Counted from the stretch's first letter, positions 1-11,462 are shown. The stretch: DNA of 64,000 bases from Pristionchus mayeri (GCA_036245805.1 BTRK01000002.1:6506689-6570688); one strand, 5' to 3'. The notes: generated by a model from the letters alone, not told the origin. Numbers and translations: made by a program.

Positions 1-33
1 AATTCTGAAAAAAACTATTGCCTTCATCCGCGG

Positions 34-330
34 ATGAAAGCAGGATCACAGTTGGAAGCAGGAGGAGGACGAGGCAGAGATGTAAGAACATCTGAAGGCT
101 CTGAAAATGTGAATTGTGAACACAGTTCAATATGGATTGAGGGAAATTCAATAGGAACTCGTGATAGGCGATATCCTATACTTTTGGCGTACAATAACAT
201 GTTATATTGCCTATGGGAGCAGCATTGTAAACTGATCATCCAACTTACTTTCGAATCAAAATTGAAACCCAACACAACATTGCAAATGGTGGACAAGGTT
301 TTCAGCAGATATCGTAGCGAGATTAACTGA
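34..330 (+). CDS. possible C-terminal end of an unidentified gene
   Basis: An open frame runs to a stop at about 330. Its last ~50 codons (LLAYNNMLYCLWEQH, then a charged tail ending SRYRSEIN) read like ordinary protein. I cannot place it in a family and see no clear splice acceptor that fixes its start. The rest of 331-800 shows nothing I can support, although a 121-codon frame lies at 421-786 on the same strand. Treat this as a weak candidate for a gene entering from the left. Confidence 0.2.
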   Translation: MKAGSQLEAGGGRGRDVRTSEGSENVNCEHSSIWIEGNSIGTRDRRYPILLAYNNMLYCLWEQHCKLIIQLTFESKLKPNTTLQMVDKVFSRYRSEIN

Positions 331-806
331 TGGATCAGGAGCAAATAATATGGTTGCACTTGGCTTCTCCCGTCTCTCGCCAGTCCTCACGAGTCCACTG
401 CTAGAAAGAAATGTCTTTCTATGCCATGTTATCTCATTGGTCTTAGCGACGAGAGAGAATTTAGACTGAAGATACGACTTCTCAATATCTCTCACGGACC
501 CACTGAAACAGTTGTTTCCCTTGGAGGAACTAGGCCTCTCAGACTAAGCATATCTTCGTCGAGATCAAGCACTCGAAACATTGCGGAATTAGTCCCTCCG
601 TTGCTTTCTCACAATTGTATGTTGGGTTGTTTGGGAAGATGTGCATTCGAGCGAACAATGATTCTGGTCCTTTATCGTTTTGTTGAGATCTACAATCATA
701 TTTCAAACGCAAGGTCAATGTCAGCCACTCGTCTTTTCTTTCTTCAATCACTAGAAGACATTTTTCTACTCAAGATTATCCATTAGCGAGAATCAGAGAT
801 CAAATA

Positions 807-3526
807 TTACTCCGACGGTGGTTTCTTCAACCCGGTGAGACTGTTCAGTAGTTCGATACTGAAGAGAACAGGCGCGCTTGTGGTGATCTCTACCTGCAAT
901 GAATCATGCGCATTAAAACAGGAAAATCAATAAAAATTAGGAAGAACGTTTGTGAATACACGGGGTAATCAAGGTGGGCACTCTAACATCGTTCCAGTAA
1001 CATTGAATTTAAGCTAGAATAGATCAAATATTAGAAAACTCCAAGATCTAAGAAGATCAACGATATACCTCATCTTTGGCCAGTTCATTCGACGTCGAGA
1101 TGATATGGCCGAACGCGAGCAGCGCATCCTCTGCAGGAATTGATGCTTCAGAATTTCGTACAAAGCAATATGACTTACCAAAGGGAACCCACCGGATGAG
1201 ATCCAAAAATGTAACCTTCTCCCTATTTTCACATGGCACTGCCAAAACGTCTTCTGCGAAAATATGATGGAAGGGTATTATTTTTAGTTCTCATCCGGTA
1301 GGTTATCATCCGAGAAAGTGCCTTGATATTAGAGTTCGTAATTCGGGTCACCGTCTCTTCATTTCCCACACTCTCTCGACCGTTCGAGCGGCGAGAGAGT
1401 GTGGGAAATGAAGAGACGGTACGATCTCTACTTTTTATGAAAAAGAAAAACTGACTGAGATCCCATCGGAAGCCCTTCGTCGTTACTCTGGTCTCGTCCT
1501 AAAAGTTACAATTTGTTTTTGTTTTCATTGTTCACCATTATAAATCACCATTACCTATCTGTAACTACTTTACTCATGGGCAATCAAAACAGTTCATGTT
1601 TTCGAAGGATATTTTGTTTTGGTAATTTGCTACATTCTTTCGTGTTATTCATGCTATCTAAATAGCTCATCTCAGCAGGTGCTCACAGCTCGTGAAAAGC
1701 ACTAAAACAACATACAAATGCCGATAATATCTTGAAAATACCCCAAAAGAAGAGGTAGAAGATCACTCAGACCTGAGAGAGCGGAATGATTCCACATATA
1801 TCCGTGAGTTGCGTTCGCGGTCCCATTTGCAAGCGGTGCGTCCCCTGAAATATATAGTATTAGAGTTAGAAATTCGAGTCGTCATATCTTAATGTTATAC
1901 ACTACCTCGGCTGGCCGAGTGGCTATAGTGTGGGGAAATGCAGAAAAGAGATCCATATCTCACGAAGCGATTTATTACCCAGAAATAACATTTCCGACTT
2001 ACTTTTTCCCATGTTCATATTATCAAACCTCAATTAAAGCTCATGGAGCTAATTGTGGGGATAGCTGGATAAATTAGTTTTAGTACTCACCTTCGGCAGC
2101 ACACAAACGAGATTCTCTCCGTCCAGCACGAACGATGGCGCTGCCAGTGCATTGGACTGAATGTGCACATATTAGGTACAATGAGTGCACTTTCATGGTA
2201 CACACTATGACGCCTCTTATATGTTTTCTCTTATATGACTTATATGTTTTCTAGTTCTAGAAATACTAGATTTTCAGTATTCCCATCCTGACAATGCCAT
2301 TTAGCGCCCACAAGGCGATTGCCGGCTGATAAGTTCTCTAAACAGGTGCTGTTGAAATATACGATTAGATAACTATCAGTATGTGTTCTAATTATGTGGT
2401 TCCCCATTCAATGTGTAGGGCAATACGAAGACATTCGGCGCCAGGTCGGATGATTACCGTCGGATGATAACCTTCCGAAAAAACAACCAAAAGTGGAACC
2501 ACTTTTACGGTCATTCTCTATCAGTACGTTCGGTCATCGTAGGTTCCCTGAGTGTCAAAAAAGCTTCTGTGAAAGTGCTGCAGAATGTTTCATTTTTTTG
2601 GTTATCATCCGGCCTATCAAAAAATGTCTTCAAGCAAACATCAAACTACTGCGCTGAAAAATGGAAAGACAAGTGTAAACGGCTGAAATTCGCAAAAATC
2701 TGAACAGCTCACATGCGTAGGCATCAGCGAGTGAAGTGTGGCCATGGTTCGATCAATTCGGCCGCTCAGTCCGCCCAGAATTAGGGTTGACGGAGGCTGA
2801 AATGGAACGAGAAGCTTAATGCTTCACTCGTTATCTTAGAGTTAACAACCCGTTACGGAAGCATACCGTAAAATTAACATACCGAACCTAGTAGTTGTTT
2901 CAACATAGCTCAATAATATTATTTGAGAAACGTGGGCGGAGCTTGTTCGAAAATCTGCCCACCCTCACACCCGTGCCAGCCAGTGGTTCCATCTGAGCGA
3001 TGTTCTCGAGGATGGCTGCGAGTCTCGTCCTCCACTCGTCGGAAGCCTGCGTGAAGTGGCACTTCTCGTCGCTGTAAATAAGGCATGGTGAATCCCGTTT
3101 GTCAAGACCTTTGCATATGAGCATCACGTTATTGCGCAAATTCGAAGTTGGTAATTGAATAATCATTAAAATGTTTGATAAAATGACATGGGGTTGAGCA
3201 AAAACATGATGTGAATGAGATTTACGTGTAAAACTTCTTGGTCGCCTCGTCGAGTCTGCTGATATCACCGCAAATGAGCGAGGGACTCCGAAGCTTCTTC
3301 TGTCTGTAAAAAAATGATATCAGGACATCCTCAATTTGTAAGCTGTACATGCATTATTTTTATTGAAAGAGGAAATATCATATATTGTTTTACTTTAGAT
3401 CTGCACTCAAAATGGGCGCCGAATTGACCAGATCCAACAATTGAAAGTCGTTTAGGGTGTCTTCCAACCACGACCAACATACCCACCCGCTTTTTCTAGG
3501 AAGTTCATAGCCGTCCTTCTCAGTTC
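807..3526 (-). CDS. tpk-1: thiamin pyrophosphokinase (5' end unresolved)
   Basis: Transfers pyrophosphate from ATP to thiamin to make thiamin diphosphate, in the cytosol. Exons in coding order: 3526-3394, 3303-3226, 3071-2963, 2796-2713, 2156-2091, 1844-1773, 1498-1456, 1130-1069, 893-807. All join in phase with GT/AG borders and end at TAA 807-809. Family landmarks appear in the right order: LICGDISRLDEATKKFY (the GDFDS region), LGGLSGRIDRTMATLHSL (the GG.GGR.D motif), then the thiamin-binding C-terminal domain with LPKGTHRLQM, DICGIIPL, TTKGFRWDL, AFGHIISTSN and SAPVLFSIEL. The N-terminal DGGAN-type motif is not seen; the exon at 3526-3394 is the least certain and the first exon(s) lie upstream. 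A hairpin MITE sits in the intron at 1131-1455. This is the only clear housekeeping gene here. Confidence 0.85.
1327..1432. mobile_element. hairpin MITE (TAGAGTTCG family), copy in the tpk-1 intron
   Basis: Near-perfect inverted repeat: an arm reading CCGTCTCTTCATTTCCCAC is followed after a short GC-rich centre (CGACCGTTCGAGCGGCG) by its reverse complement. Outer end TAGAGTTCGTAATTCGGG. Related copies are at 15597-15760, 19211-19316, 29672-29790, 40611-40718 and 41147-41262. The whole element would fold as one RNA hairpin. Confidence 0.85.
1858..1965. mobile_element. degenerate hairpin MITE of the same family
   Basis: It begins TAGAGTTAGAAATTCGAGTC and ends with GTGTGGGGAAATGCAGAAAA, which match the ends and the inner arm of the 1327 element with many substitutions. 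The hairpin is no longer well paired. It lies in the tpk-1 intron between the exons at 1844-1773 and 2156-2091. Confidence 0.5.
2449..2617. repeat. short inverted repeat, GGATGATAACC type
   Basis: TCGGATGATAACC on the left is answered by GGTTATCATCCGG on the right, with about 140 bases between. A third partial copy (GGTTATCATCCGAG) lies near 1302. Probably a small MITE relic in a tpk-1 intron. Confidence 0.4.
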
Positions 3527-3529
3527 CTG

Positions 3530-5560
3530 GGCAGTTCACATATTTAAATTTTGATAACGAGGTGATTGCCCACAGTACAAGCCCCAACTTTGGGCGAAAT
3601 ATCAAGTGGAAAGTATGAAAAAAATGATTGACAATTTCTTATTACTTCAACAGATGACAAACTACGCACCTCACTCTGTCAATAATCCGAATTGCACTGT
3701 CTTCATTGCTGATCCTGTTTACCGCTGAAATAGTGTGTTGTTTTTCGACTTGTGAACACGCATTCTCGTTATTCTCGTTATTCCCGCGAATAAACACATT
3801 TTCCTGCCTCACATGTTCCCTCATATTCTCGCCGAGCAGGGACATAGTCAGCTCCCTATGTAGTGCATTATACTTGCCATTACAACTATCCACATATTTG
3901 TTTAAGATGCACACCATCTCTCACAGTCATTTCATTCGCTCTCTCACCAACAGTGCGGTTCATTTCCACCTTATGCAAAGATATAGATATGTATAATGCA
4001 TATAATGCAAAATGAGGGCAATCTTATCGTCATGCGATATGCTCTCTCGCCAATATTACCAGCGTGAGATCACACTCACAATTGTTCATGTTACCCCTAC
4101 TGCTGAAGAGGCGTTGTTTACCGACTTGCTATTCACGTCAGTGAAAAGAGTGAAGGGTGAAATTGAGGAAAAATAGGGAAGTATATGGCATAGCTGCAGA
4201 GAAAACACAAAAAGTGGTGCATGCCAGCCTTTCTTGCCCTCAATAACAACGTTTTCAATAATATTCCTACGATGGAACTTATTGAACTTGAGTGTGTGGA
4301 ATGCTAATAGTTCGAGTTTCTTCCAACAAGTAGGTGGGCAACTTCTTACCTACTGGTCAGGATTCTGGTTGACTGCTGGTCAGGAAACTGGTTAACCAGT
4401 GGTGCTCCGCCCACTGTAACTGGTCACCGACTGGCCAAAACCAGCTAACCACTGGTTGGAAGAAACCAGAGAGTGTAACTCAATCTCATGTGGGCATAAC
4501 AAGCGCACTGAAGTAGTAACGCTGCGCACCTCACCATCATTCCACATCCACTCCCAGGTGTTTTCAAACATTCTCCATCTATCTCCATCCATCTATCATC
4601 TATCTCTCCCGGGCTGCATATATACATAGCCAGCGCACTAATGTAGTAGCACTGGAAATATGTCATACCATCATTCCACATCCACTCCCAGCAGGGTCTC
4701 TCACCAGTGTGAGAGGTGAGCGCATCCAGCCAGACGCAAGAGCTTCGAGTAGCTGCAATAGGTATATTTTTAATTGCGGTCAGGGATCTGCGAGAAGTTT
4801 TGACACCGAATTGGAAATTGAAATGTGTGAGTGTTGATCAGAAGTGGATGGAAAAAGTAGTGCGACACACGCAAATCCGATGATTCATCTAACCTGCTTT
4901 CGTGAAAATTTCCAGCGGTCGTACAAGGGAGGTCATGCTTGCTTGCCGAGTAGCAATAGGATTGGAAGAGTGGTGCGGGAGAGAGAGCGAGATAAAGATG
5001 GAGTAGAAGAAGATAGAGAGTGGGAGACAGAGCGAGAGGAAGAGAGGAATAGAGAAGGAGAGAATGAGGATGGAAGAGAGTGAGAGAGGGGACGGATTCG
5101 TAGGCTCGTTCTGCGAAATGTTTACGTCCCTCTCCCTATTCCTGCAAAAATTGTTGTTGCCATTTGCGCACGCTCTCTTTCTCTCCCTCCCTCTCTCTCT
5201 CTTTCTCTCTCTCCCTGCCTCTTTCACTCACACTCACTTCTACCCATGTTCTCTCTTTCTCTCACATTGTTCTACTGCCTCGCGCTAACTGATGGCTGTG
5301 GACAGGAGAGAGAGAGAAGGAATAGACGACTCTTGAAAGAGAACGGAGTATTTTGTTACTATTTTTAGCTGCATTTGTGTACAACGATGGATATTTGCAG
5401 GCCGAGCGTGTATTTGGCCACAATCACGAAACGAAATATGCGATACATTTCTTCAAGTCATTATTCTAATTGAAATTGTGAATTAGAATTACAATTGATT
5501 GAATTATTTGAATTCGACGTCGACAACAATATATTAGACGCAATATAACTTACAAGGGAA
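3530..5560. other. non-coding stretch with local repeats and a purine/pyrimidine tract
   Basis: No gene can be supported. Open frames at 3642-3917 (-) and 3706-3996 (+) overlap each other and have no family resemblance. Two near-copies of a ~55-base block (containing CATCATTCCACATCCACTCC) lie at about 4503-4557 and 4634-4690. The stretch 4330-4470 is rich in repeats of CTGGTTAACCAG-like words. From 4975 to 5090 the top strand is almost pure purine (GA-rich), and from 5170 to 5265 almost pure pyrimidine (CT-rich), so the two could pair as an imperfect hairpin. The missing tpk-1 first exon(s) may lie here. Confidence 0.5.
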
Positions 5561-5862
5561 CGCAGTGAGGGTAAGGTGGATTTTTTGGACGAGACATAGC
5601 GGGTCGAGAGAGGATCAACTTCTAAGAACTTCTACGTTTTCCATATCTGCTGAGGACCTCTGTGGATGGCTGTGTGGTAGTGAAATTTCGGGACAGAGAA
5701 ATGGACGGTTTTACACCTTTCACCACTATGAGCACGGACACCCACAAAGGTCATCAGCAAATACGGAGAACGTAGACATTCTTATAATTTGAACCTCTTT
5801 CGATCCCGCCATGTCTCGTCCAAAAAATCTACCTTACCCTCGCGACCTTTCCTTGTTAACAT
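5551..5862. mobile_element. ~300-bp TIR element (MITE)
   Basis: Terminal inverted repeats of about 70 bases: the left reads CAAGGGAACGCAGTGAGGG and continues with GTAAGGTGGATTTTTTGGAC; the right is the reverse complement with a few mismatches (TCCAAAAAATCTACCTTACC then CTTTCCTTG). The flanking TTA on both sides may be the target duplication. The internal frame at 5565-5792 is just the TIR read through and is not called as a gene. Confidence 0.7.
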
Positions 5863-5907
5863 TGTTCATACTTGATATTGAACAACTGAGATGCACATGC
5901 ACGATAA

Positions 5908-7486
5908 TTATACTAGCCACGTTGCACTGGACCGAGCAGTGATATAATTAGTTCGTCTTTCCAGAGGCCAATTATTCCGATGACAAGTGCCCGAATCAAG
6001 ATGCGTAATTTTGATCAAAGTATCCGGTGTGGCCTCACGATGCACGGAAAACTTAGAACGATCCAGAGTATCTGTCCACTTGGACAACTCGATGATTTTT
6101 ACATTGCATACAATTTCTAATTGCCCTCGAGAGTCGCATACTGCCTGCAATATAGTTAACGTAACGCGGGCCCTCCCTCTGTTTTTAAAGTATAAAGTAT
6201 ACGAACGAGTAACGAACTCGACACTGCCTCGTATTGATAAAAACAAATGAACTAGATGCAAATCTCTTATTAACTTAAAATTAGGCACATTATTATTAAG
6301 TAAAAAATTAGAATTCTATGAAAATAAACTCAAATATTATATCGCCTCATATATGAGTATGTATATTTTATTAGCAATTTTAACAATTATTAAACCTGAA
6401 ATGCGGTATCCAGCGATGATGCAGTAATAGTCGAATCCGTTTTAGCTATGAAGAGATAGCGCGTGGCTTTGTTTAGAAGTCCCATAAACATATCATCATC
6501 GATAACCTGGCGCTGCAAACCAAACTCTAGTCAAGGTCACTAGATCGGATGCGAACTATTACGTCATGCCTATACCGAGCTAATACCACGAAGCAATTGT
6601 TCTCACATGACCAAGTGTCCTAAATCAATGTTCCCACCACTACTACTCATGTGTTTACTCGTGTATTCGTACTCGAGATGAAGTATGTTACATACGTATT
6701 ATGTAATATGCTTACTCGTTTTGGAAATGACGATCTGCACATGTATGTGAGCCCCCATTTTGTCCGCATATCACAGTCTCTGCAGGAGGTATGCTTCTGA
6801 ACTTCGATTGTTGGCAACTCCGAAGTGATTTCAATTCTTTCAATGCATGCACGGCTCGCAACAAGACTGGCGATGAACCTGGAGTTAACAGTATACAACA
6901 GTCTCCACAACATATGTTGCCTGCTGAAGAATTCACACTCTGCACAAATCAACAATGTTTGAACATGTACAAGTTGAAAACCGTCCAAAAGTCTCTGCTC
7001 AATTTGCTCGTCAATAATACCCTGAAAGTTCAATCAGAATAAAATAGGTTAAGAAACTCACGATGATTTTCAGTTTTTTCGTATTCTCATTTTTGAAATA
7101 GTCAGTGAGTTCATCGTTTGAGAGATCAGCTATATTCTCGCACTCATTGGAATCGTAGTGCACTTCGATCTCGCCCTGAAGTAGGTTAACACCTGGGTTG
7201 TGCAAAAATTTTACGGTCTCTTCATTCCGCATACTCTCTCGCATTGTCTAACAGGCTAGAGAGTATGTGGAATGAAGAGACCGTAAATTTTTGGCACAAC
7301 CAAGGTTAACACACAATATTATAGTAAAATACATAGTTTATTAGTCTTACCGAATCTACGAAAATTCGTTGTCAACTCAATTCTTCTTAAGCGATTATTG
7401 ATCGATCAGACGCTTTTCCGATCTGCCATATCGAGTTTTCGAATGATCATTGCCAAGATCTCGTTTGGAAGGCTGAGGAAATTCAT
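5908..7486 (-). pseudogene. F-box family gene A (stop in the F-box exon)
   Basis: Exons in coding order: 7486-7351, 7175-7062, 7021-6918, 6888-6741, 6506-6396, 6144-5908 (TAA). The first carries the F-box (MNFLSLPNEILAMIIRKLDM), in the family's usual place. A TGA sits in frame about 27 codons in, where siblings have a sense codon, and the exon is 20 bases shorter than usual. Later exons keep the family signatures: VIDDDMFMGLLNKATRY in the penultimate and AVCDSRGQLEI with ITHLDSGT in the last. The intron after 6918 starts GC rather than GT. A hairpin element (7180-7312) lies in the intron just upstream of the 7175 acceptor. F-box proteins usually recruit substrates to SCF ubiquitin ligases; this copy probably cannot, unless it starts downstream. 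Confidence 0.7.
7180..7312. mobile_element. hairpin MITE, second family (GTTGTGCAAAAATTTTACGG ends)
   Basis: Inverted repeat with arms of about 50 bases (ACGGTCTCTTCATTCCGCAT against its complement) round a centre near CATTGTCTAACAGG. The 10-base word AGGTTAACAC lies directly on both sides and is a convincing target-site duplication. The inner arm resembles the TAGAGTTCG family (CTCTTCATTCCGCATACTC) but the outer ends differ. A second member is at 29395-29512. Confidence 0.8.
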
Positions 7487-7597
7487 CTAAACGGTGAATT
7501 ATGCTAAATTAACTTATCAACAAGGAAATGTGAGTAATAATTAGAGAATTTTGAGATACGATGTGGTTGTTAGCTAGGGTATAAAAGGCGTCATAGG

Positions 7598-7606
7598 TTT
7601 CCCGCC
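7598..7606 (+). promoter_or_regulatory. E2F-like TTTCCCGCC site upstream of gene A
   Basis: About 110 bases upstream of the gene A F-box ATG. It lies next to GTTAGCTAGGGTATAAAAGG, which includes a TATA-like word. The same block recurs upstream of genes B and F. Matches the E2F consensus TTTSSCGC; function is inferred. Confidence 0.4.
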
Positions 7607-7862
7607 TAATATATTGTTCGATTCATGCGCGCGTCTTTATGATGCACATCACGCGACGCGTCATTTCGAGAAAAAAAAACGTACTCATTTTCTTTATGTC
7701 AAATTTAGAATTTTATTTACGCAAGTCACGAATACACATGGAACTTGTACATTGGAATATGCGTAAAACAACATTAAACTATACTAGTTCAGGAATAGTT
7801 TAAATTCAAAGAAATAGTTTAGGTCACATATAATATCGTAAAGCAGATCGGGTTAATCGTGT

Positions 7863-8966
7863 TCACTGTCTTTCCATAGTCATCTTACAGTAATCAGTGC
7901 TTTGTCGATTATTACCCGACAGCTCATACATCACTGTTCCCGATTTACGATGCACGATATACAACCGATTTCCCGATATTTGCGAAACTTCAAATTCTGC
8001 CATGTTAAGCCCAGCGAAAAAGTTTGAAAATTCGCTGTATAATACTCCAAAGATCACTTTCTTGTTTCCTTGAGAATCACATACATTCTAAAAAATGGTA
8101 TTTAAAAGTAAAACAAATGTGCAATTTTAGTTCCTGGAAAGCTGCCTTCAAACCAATTTCAGAAATGGTAGACTTGCAATCCGTCATGTTGATTTCAGTA
8201 GTCTTGTTCACTAGATTACAGAACAATTCATCGTCGATAAGTTTAAACTGGAAAGCAAATATGTTAAAGTAAAACTAAAAAAAGTTCCTAATGATTCTTA
8301 CGGGTGATGTGATTTGACACTTGGCCATGGTTGGAAGATTCACAAGTATCTGTTTCGTATTATCGATCTCAATTTCCATATGTGCACAAATAATTTCCAC
8401 TATCTCAATATTTTCGCGGGTTTGAACAACATCGCTAATGCAACTGAAAAAGGGGTATTGAATTAATTTTCCAATAAACATACAACCTGCAAAAATATAT
8501 ATTGGAAATGTGGAACTTGCGAATTTGAATATTATTTAGAGCATTCATTAGCCTCATCTCCACATTCTTATCCATTACTCCCTGAAAATTTATAGTTCGT
8601 ATGTTTCAATTTACTGCTTGACTAAGCGCGAACTTCCCTTACGTATATTCGGAGGTCTGAAGTCTTCACATTTTTGAAATAGTGCACCAGTTCGTGGTTT
8701 GATAGGTCATCCATATATTCATATCGAGAACAATCAACATAAGCGCAAATCCTTCTGTTCTGAAAAGCAAGAAATATCTGGTAATATTAGGAGACGAAAA
8801 ACATAACACTTACCGCTAAAATGATGCGTCGAATCCCTCGGTGTCCAGCAGCAATTTCAATTCCTCTAAGACGATCATTGATCGAATGGACACTTTTCCG
8901 ATCGTGCATATCAAGCTTCCGAATGATCACCGTTAGGATCTCGCTTGGAAAGTTGATAAACACCAT
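7863..8966 (-). CDS. F-box family gene B
   Basis: Putative SCF substrate adaptor. Exons in coding order: 8966-8814, 8759-8643, 8581-8487, 8443-8302, 8247-8134, 8087-7863 (TGA), about 281 codons without stops. The F-box lies in the first exon (FINFPSEILTVIIRKLDMHD, then SINDRLRGIE). The remainder shows the family plan: YFKNVKTSDLRIY, a coil-like segment IEIVEIICAHMEIEIDNTK, LIDDELFCNLVNKTTEI, and last exon NVCDSQGNKKVIFG with IVHRKSGT. The ATG follows a TTTCAG acceptor, so a 5' untranslated exon is likely. Oddity: the last intron (46 nt) begins GA where siblings have GT or GC; if it is not spliced the last exon is lost. The C-terminal domain is not assigned to a named family. Confidence 0.7.
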
Positions 8967-9067
8967 CTGAAACAAACATATATAATCAGAGATTATTCAA
9001 TAAACATCAATAACTAAGGACATTATGAGGATGCAGGTGTTAGCTGAGGAAATATTTCGTCGTCTAG

Positions 9068-9076
9068 TTTTCCCGC
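9068..9076 (+). promoter_or_regulatory. E2F-like TTTTCCCGC site upstream of gene B
   Basis: About 100 bases upstream of the gene B start, preceded by GATGCAGGTGTTAGCTGAGG, a block shared with gene F (GATGCAGGTGCTAGCCGAGG) and, weaker, gene A. Spacing between block and motif is similar in all three. Confidence 0.4.
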
Positions 9077-9179
9077 TCGTATTTAGGTATGCGCACGCAA
9101 GGTACTACTTCGAACAATCCCGCGCCATATGCTCAAAATTTGGTACATTTCCAGAAACAAGCGACCACAGATAAACAAA

Positions 9180-9819
9180 AGTAACGAAAGCACATTTTTT
9201 TAATTATAATATGAGCCAATTATTCATTGCGTTTTTAATAAGAGCTGAGCACAAACAACATTGAAAACACATGTCGTGGCACCTTTTGCGTTCCATATCA
9301 ACATGAAAATACACAAAATGAAACAAGAATATGATAGTAGGATTATTCGAATGGAGACATCGTTTCTAAGATTGAGTAGTAAGTGATTTGTTGAAGGAAC
9401 GCATGAGGTTAGTGAGCGGCGTTTTGAATATGCGCCAGCTATTATCTGTCAAAAGAGCCGAAAGCAAGATCGAGACCGATTTCATATGAAGGACATTCAT
9501 AAACCAGTCAGAGCCGGCAATTGTGTGCACTTTGGGCAGTCTGGAGATAGGAATATCGGTTACCACGATACACAAGCTGAATTACGAGAAAAGGGTGTTT
9601 GAAATGCCAAATAAAAATTAGTCCCTTTGTACAGGTCTTACTGTATCTACTATATCTGAGTTTGATATATCTTAAGTTTGATATATCTATATCTTACTGA
9701 GTTTGATATATCTATATCTTACTGTATCTGAGTTTGAAAGGTTTTTTGGTCAATTATATAAAAATCATCATTTAATCGATTCTGTTGTATGTAGAAGTGA
9801 AAATATGCTCGAATAAGTA
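9180..9819. other. intergenic; part matches the 25.8-26.1 kb block
   Basis: A 69-codon frame at 9366-9575 (-) follows an ATTCAG acceptor and could be a last exon, but I recognise nothing in it. From about 9535 to 9660 the sequence resembles 25855-25970 (CTGGAGATAG, ATTACGAGAAAA, TGTCTTACT-like words), the distal upstream region of NHR copy 2. A short imperfect tandem repeat of GTTTGATATATC with TATATCTTACT runs 9650-9740. Confidence 0.4.
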
Positions 9820-11083
9820 TCAGGTTGTAACAAAAGTTTTGTCGCATTTTGATATTTTTAACATTTTATCGCAAAACGATTACAAAGTATCGTGAATTCT
9901 AGAAGTAATCTCCTTTGTTATCTATCACCATCTGCCATCTTCCGGGTAACTTGTGGATGCCCTGATAGTAGAACTCCTTGGGCTGGTTGGTGAAGAAGTT
10001 GGAGAGGGCGGTATGAAGTGATGCTTTATCTTTGAAGCTCTTTAAGGAAGCGCTGGAGTTCAGAGAAAAGGTGGTAATCACTAGGGGCAAGGTCGGGAGA
10101 ATACGGTGGGTGGGGGAGGACAGTCCATCCGTAGCCGGCTAACTCAGCCTTGGTCGATCTTGCAATATGTGGACGGGCATTATCGTGTTGGAAGTAGATT
10201 CTTGCGTCCTTCCCACGATCCTGTTCGAGATGGAGCTTCAGCTTCCGTAGCTGGGCAGTGTAGGTCTGGGCAGTAATGGCGACCCCTTCATCGAGAAGCT
10301 CCCAGTACTCGACCTTGTACACGGACCACCAGACGCAGAGCATCACCTTTTTGGGGTGTAAACTGGGTTTGGGGACATCTTCTGGCTGCTCATCGGCTCC
10401 AACCACTGTCTTCTACGCTCATTGTTATCATACAGCACCCACTTCTCATCTCCCGTTATGAGGTTGTCCAACCATTCGAACCGACGATGGAGGGTGAAAA
10501 GAGTCGAACTGATGTCGACCCTCCGATCACGGTCGTAGTCGGACAACTCATGCGGTACCCACCTCCCTAATTTCCAGGCTTTTCCGATTGAGTGAAGTCG
10601 ACGGTCGACAGTCATATGACTGACCCCAAGCGTGAGGGAGAGATCCCGAGTGGTAAGATACGGATCGGCTTCAACTTCTGTACGCAGTCGATCGAGATCT
10701 AACTCATGAGGACGACCGGATCGATCCTCTTCTTCGATGGAATAGTCCTTATTCTCAAACTTAGCGTACCATCTTTCCACTGTCCTCACATTCGGGGCAT
10801 CCGAGGGGTAAACTTCAGCGATTCGACGTTGGGTCTCGGGCGGTTTCACTCCGGAGAGGAACAAAAATAGCATCACATGACGGAAATGGGCTCGGTCGGG
10901 GACGAAGTTGTGGGGCATTCTCGCCTTGGGGACTAGATAGAACTGAATGGTAAACAGGCTGTGAGAGAAGGAGGGAACCTCCTTCTAGTGTAAACACGAG
11001 GGCAGCTGGCAATAACAAAAGAGCACGCACGAGAGAGCTGAATTCAGACCCAAAAATACGACAAAACTTATGTTACAACCTAA
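9820..11083 (-). mobile_element. mariner element (TCAGGTTGTAAC ends), inactive
   Basis: 1264 bp, flanked by TA on both sides, with TIRs TCAGGTTGTAACAAAAGTTT and TTAGGTTGTAACATAAGTTT. It carries a mariner transposase on the minus strand in three frames (see separate entry). Inserted into the conserved NHR-type upstream block that resumes at 11088. Confidence 0.9.
9899..10918 (-). pseudogene. mariner transposase (DD34D), frameshifted
   Basis: Cut-and-paste transposase. Starts at 10918 (MPHNFVPDRAHFRHVMLF). N-terminal helix-turn-helix regions (TQRRIAEVYP, LGVSHMTVDRRLH), then the first catalytic Asp in ITGDEKWVLYDN, the second in FQHDNARPH, the third in PYSPDLAPSDYH. There are 34 residues between the second and third Asp, diagnostic of mariner DD34D. 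One frameshift near 10390 (after RRQWLEP) and another near 10040 (after SELQRFLKE) break the frame; the C-terminus ends at the stop 9899-9901. Probably inactive. Confidence 0.9.
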
Positions 11084-11087
11084 TACA

Positions 11088-11173
11088 ATATCTACGTGCA
11101 GATTAAAATTTCCGTCTCATGTGTACTCCCTCTGTGTTTACTCACATTTGCAGCGTAGATAATATCGGTGGTT
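11088..11173 (+). promoter_or_regulatory. orphan copy of the NHR upstream block
   Basis: Contains ATCTACGTGCAGATT, then GTACTCCCTCTGTGTTTACT and GTAGATAAT. The same run of words occurs at 26054-26140, upstream of NHR copy 2, and reversed at 44687-44783, upstream of NHR copy 3. No NHR first exon follows here. Shared distal promoter, shared repeat, or relic of a fourth receptor are all possible. Confidence 0.45.
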
Positions 11174-11462
11174 GGCCGATCTTGAAAGATATTTTGAGGG
11201 ATATTTTTGAAACTAGAACTAGATTTAGCTACGTTTGTAGCAATGCTTCATTGCTAAAACTTTCACGGACCCTATACACGTGTAACAATTTCGTACAATT
11301 CGTTTTTAAGCCTCGGCAGATGATTTTCTTTAAAATTTGATTTTTGAAACTGTTGTGAATACAAAATTTCGAAAACAAATGTATACAAGTTATGAATATA
11401 CAATATTAAAATAGCGAAAATTGAAAGTTTTGGGTGCAGATACAATCTTGGAGAATATCATA

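Noticed and set aside
1057..1262. Extra tpk-1 exon (VLAVPCENREKVTFLDLIRW) upstream of the 1130-1069 exon
   Set aside because: Joining 1498-1456 directly to 1130-1069 gives the family's contiguous RWDL-K-DALLAFG run in phase, so this segment is better explained as intron.
3642..3996. Overlapping 91- and 96-codon frames on opposite strands
   Set aside because: Neither resembles a known domain or connects in phase with tpk-1; likely chance.
4889..5288. 112-, 79- and 74-codon frames in the GA/CT tract
   Set aside because: Low-complexity translation (Arg/Glu or Ser/Leu runs) of simple-sequence DNA.
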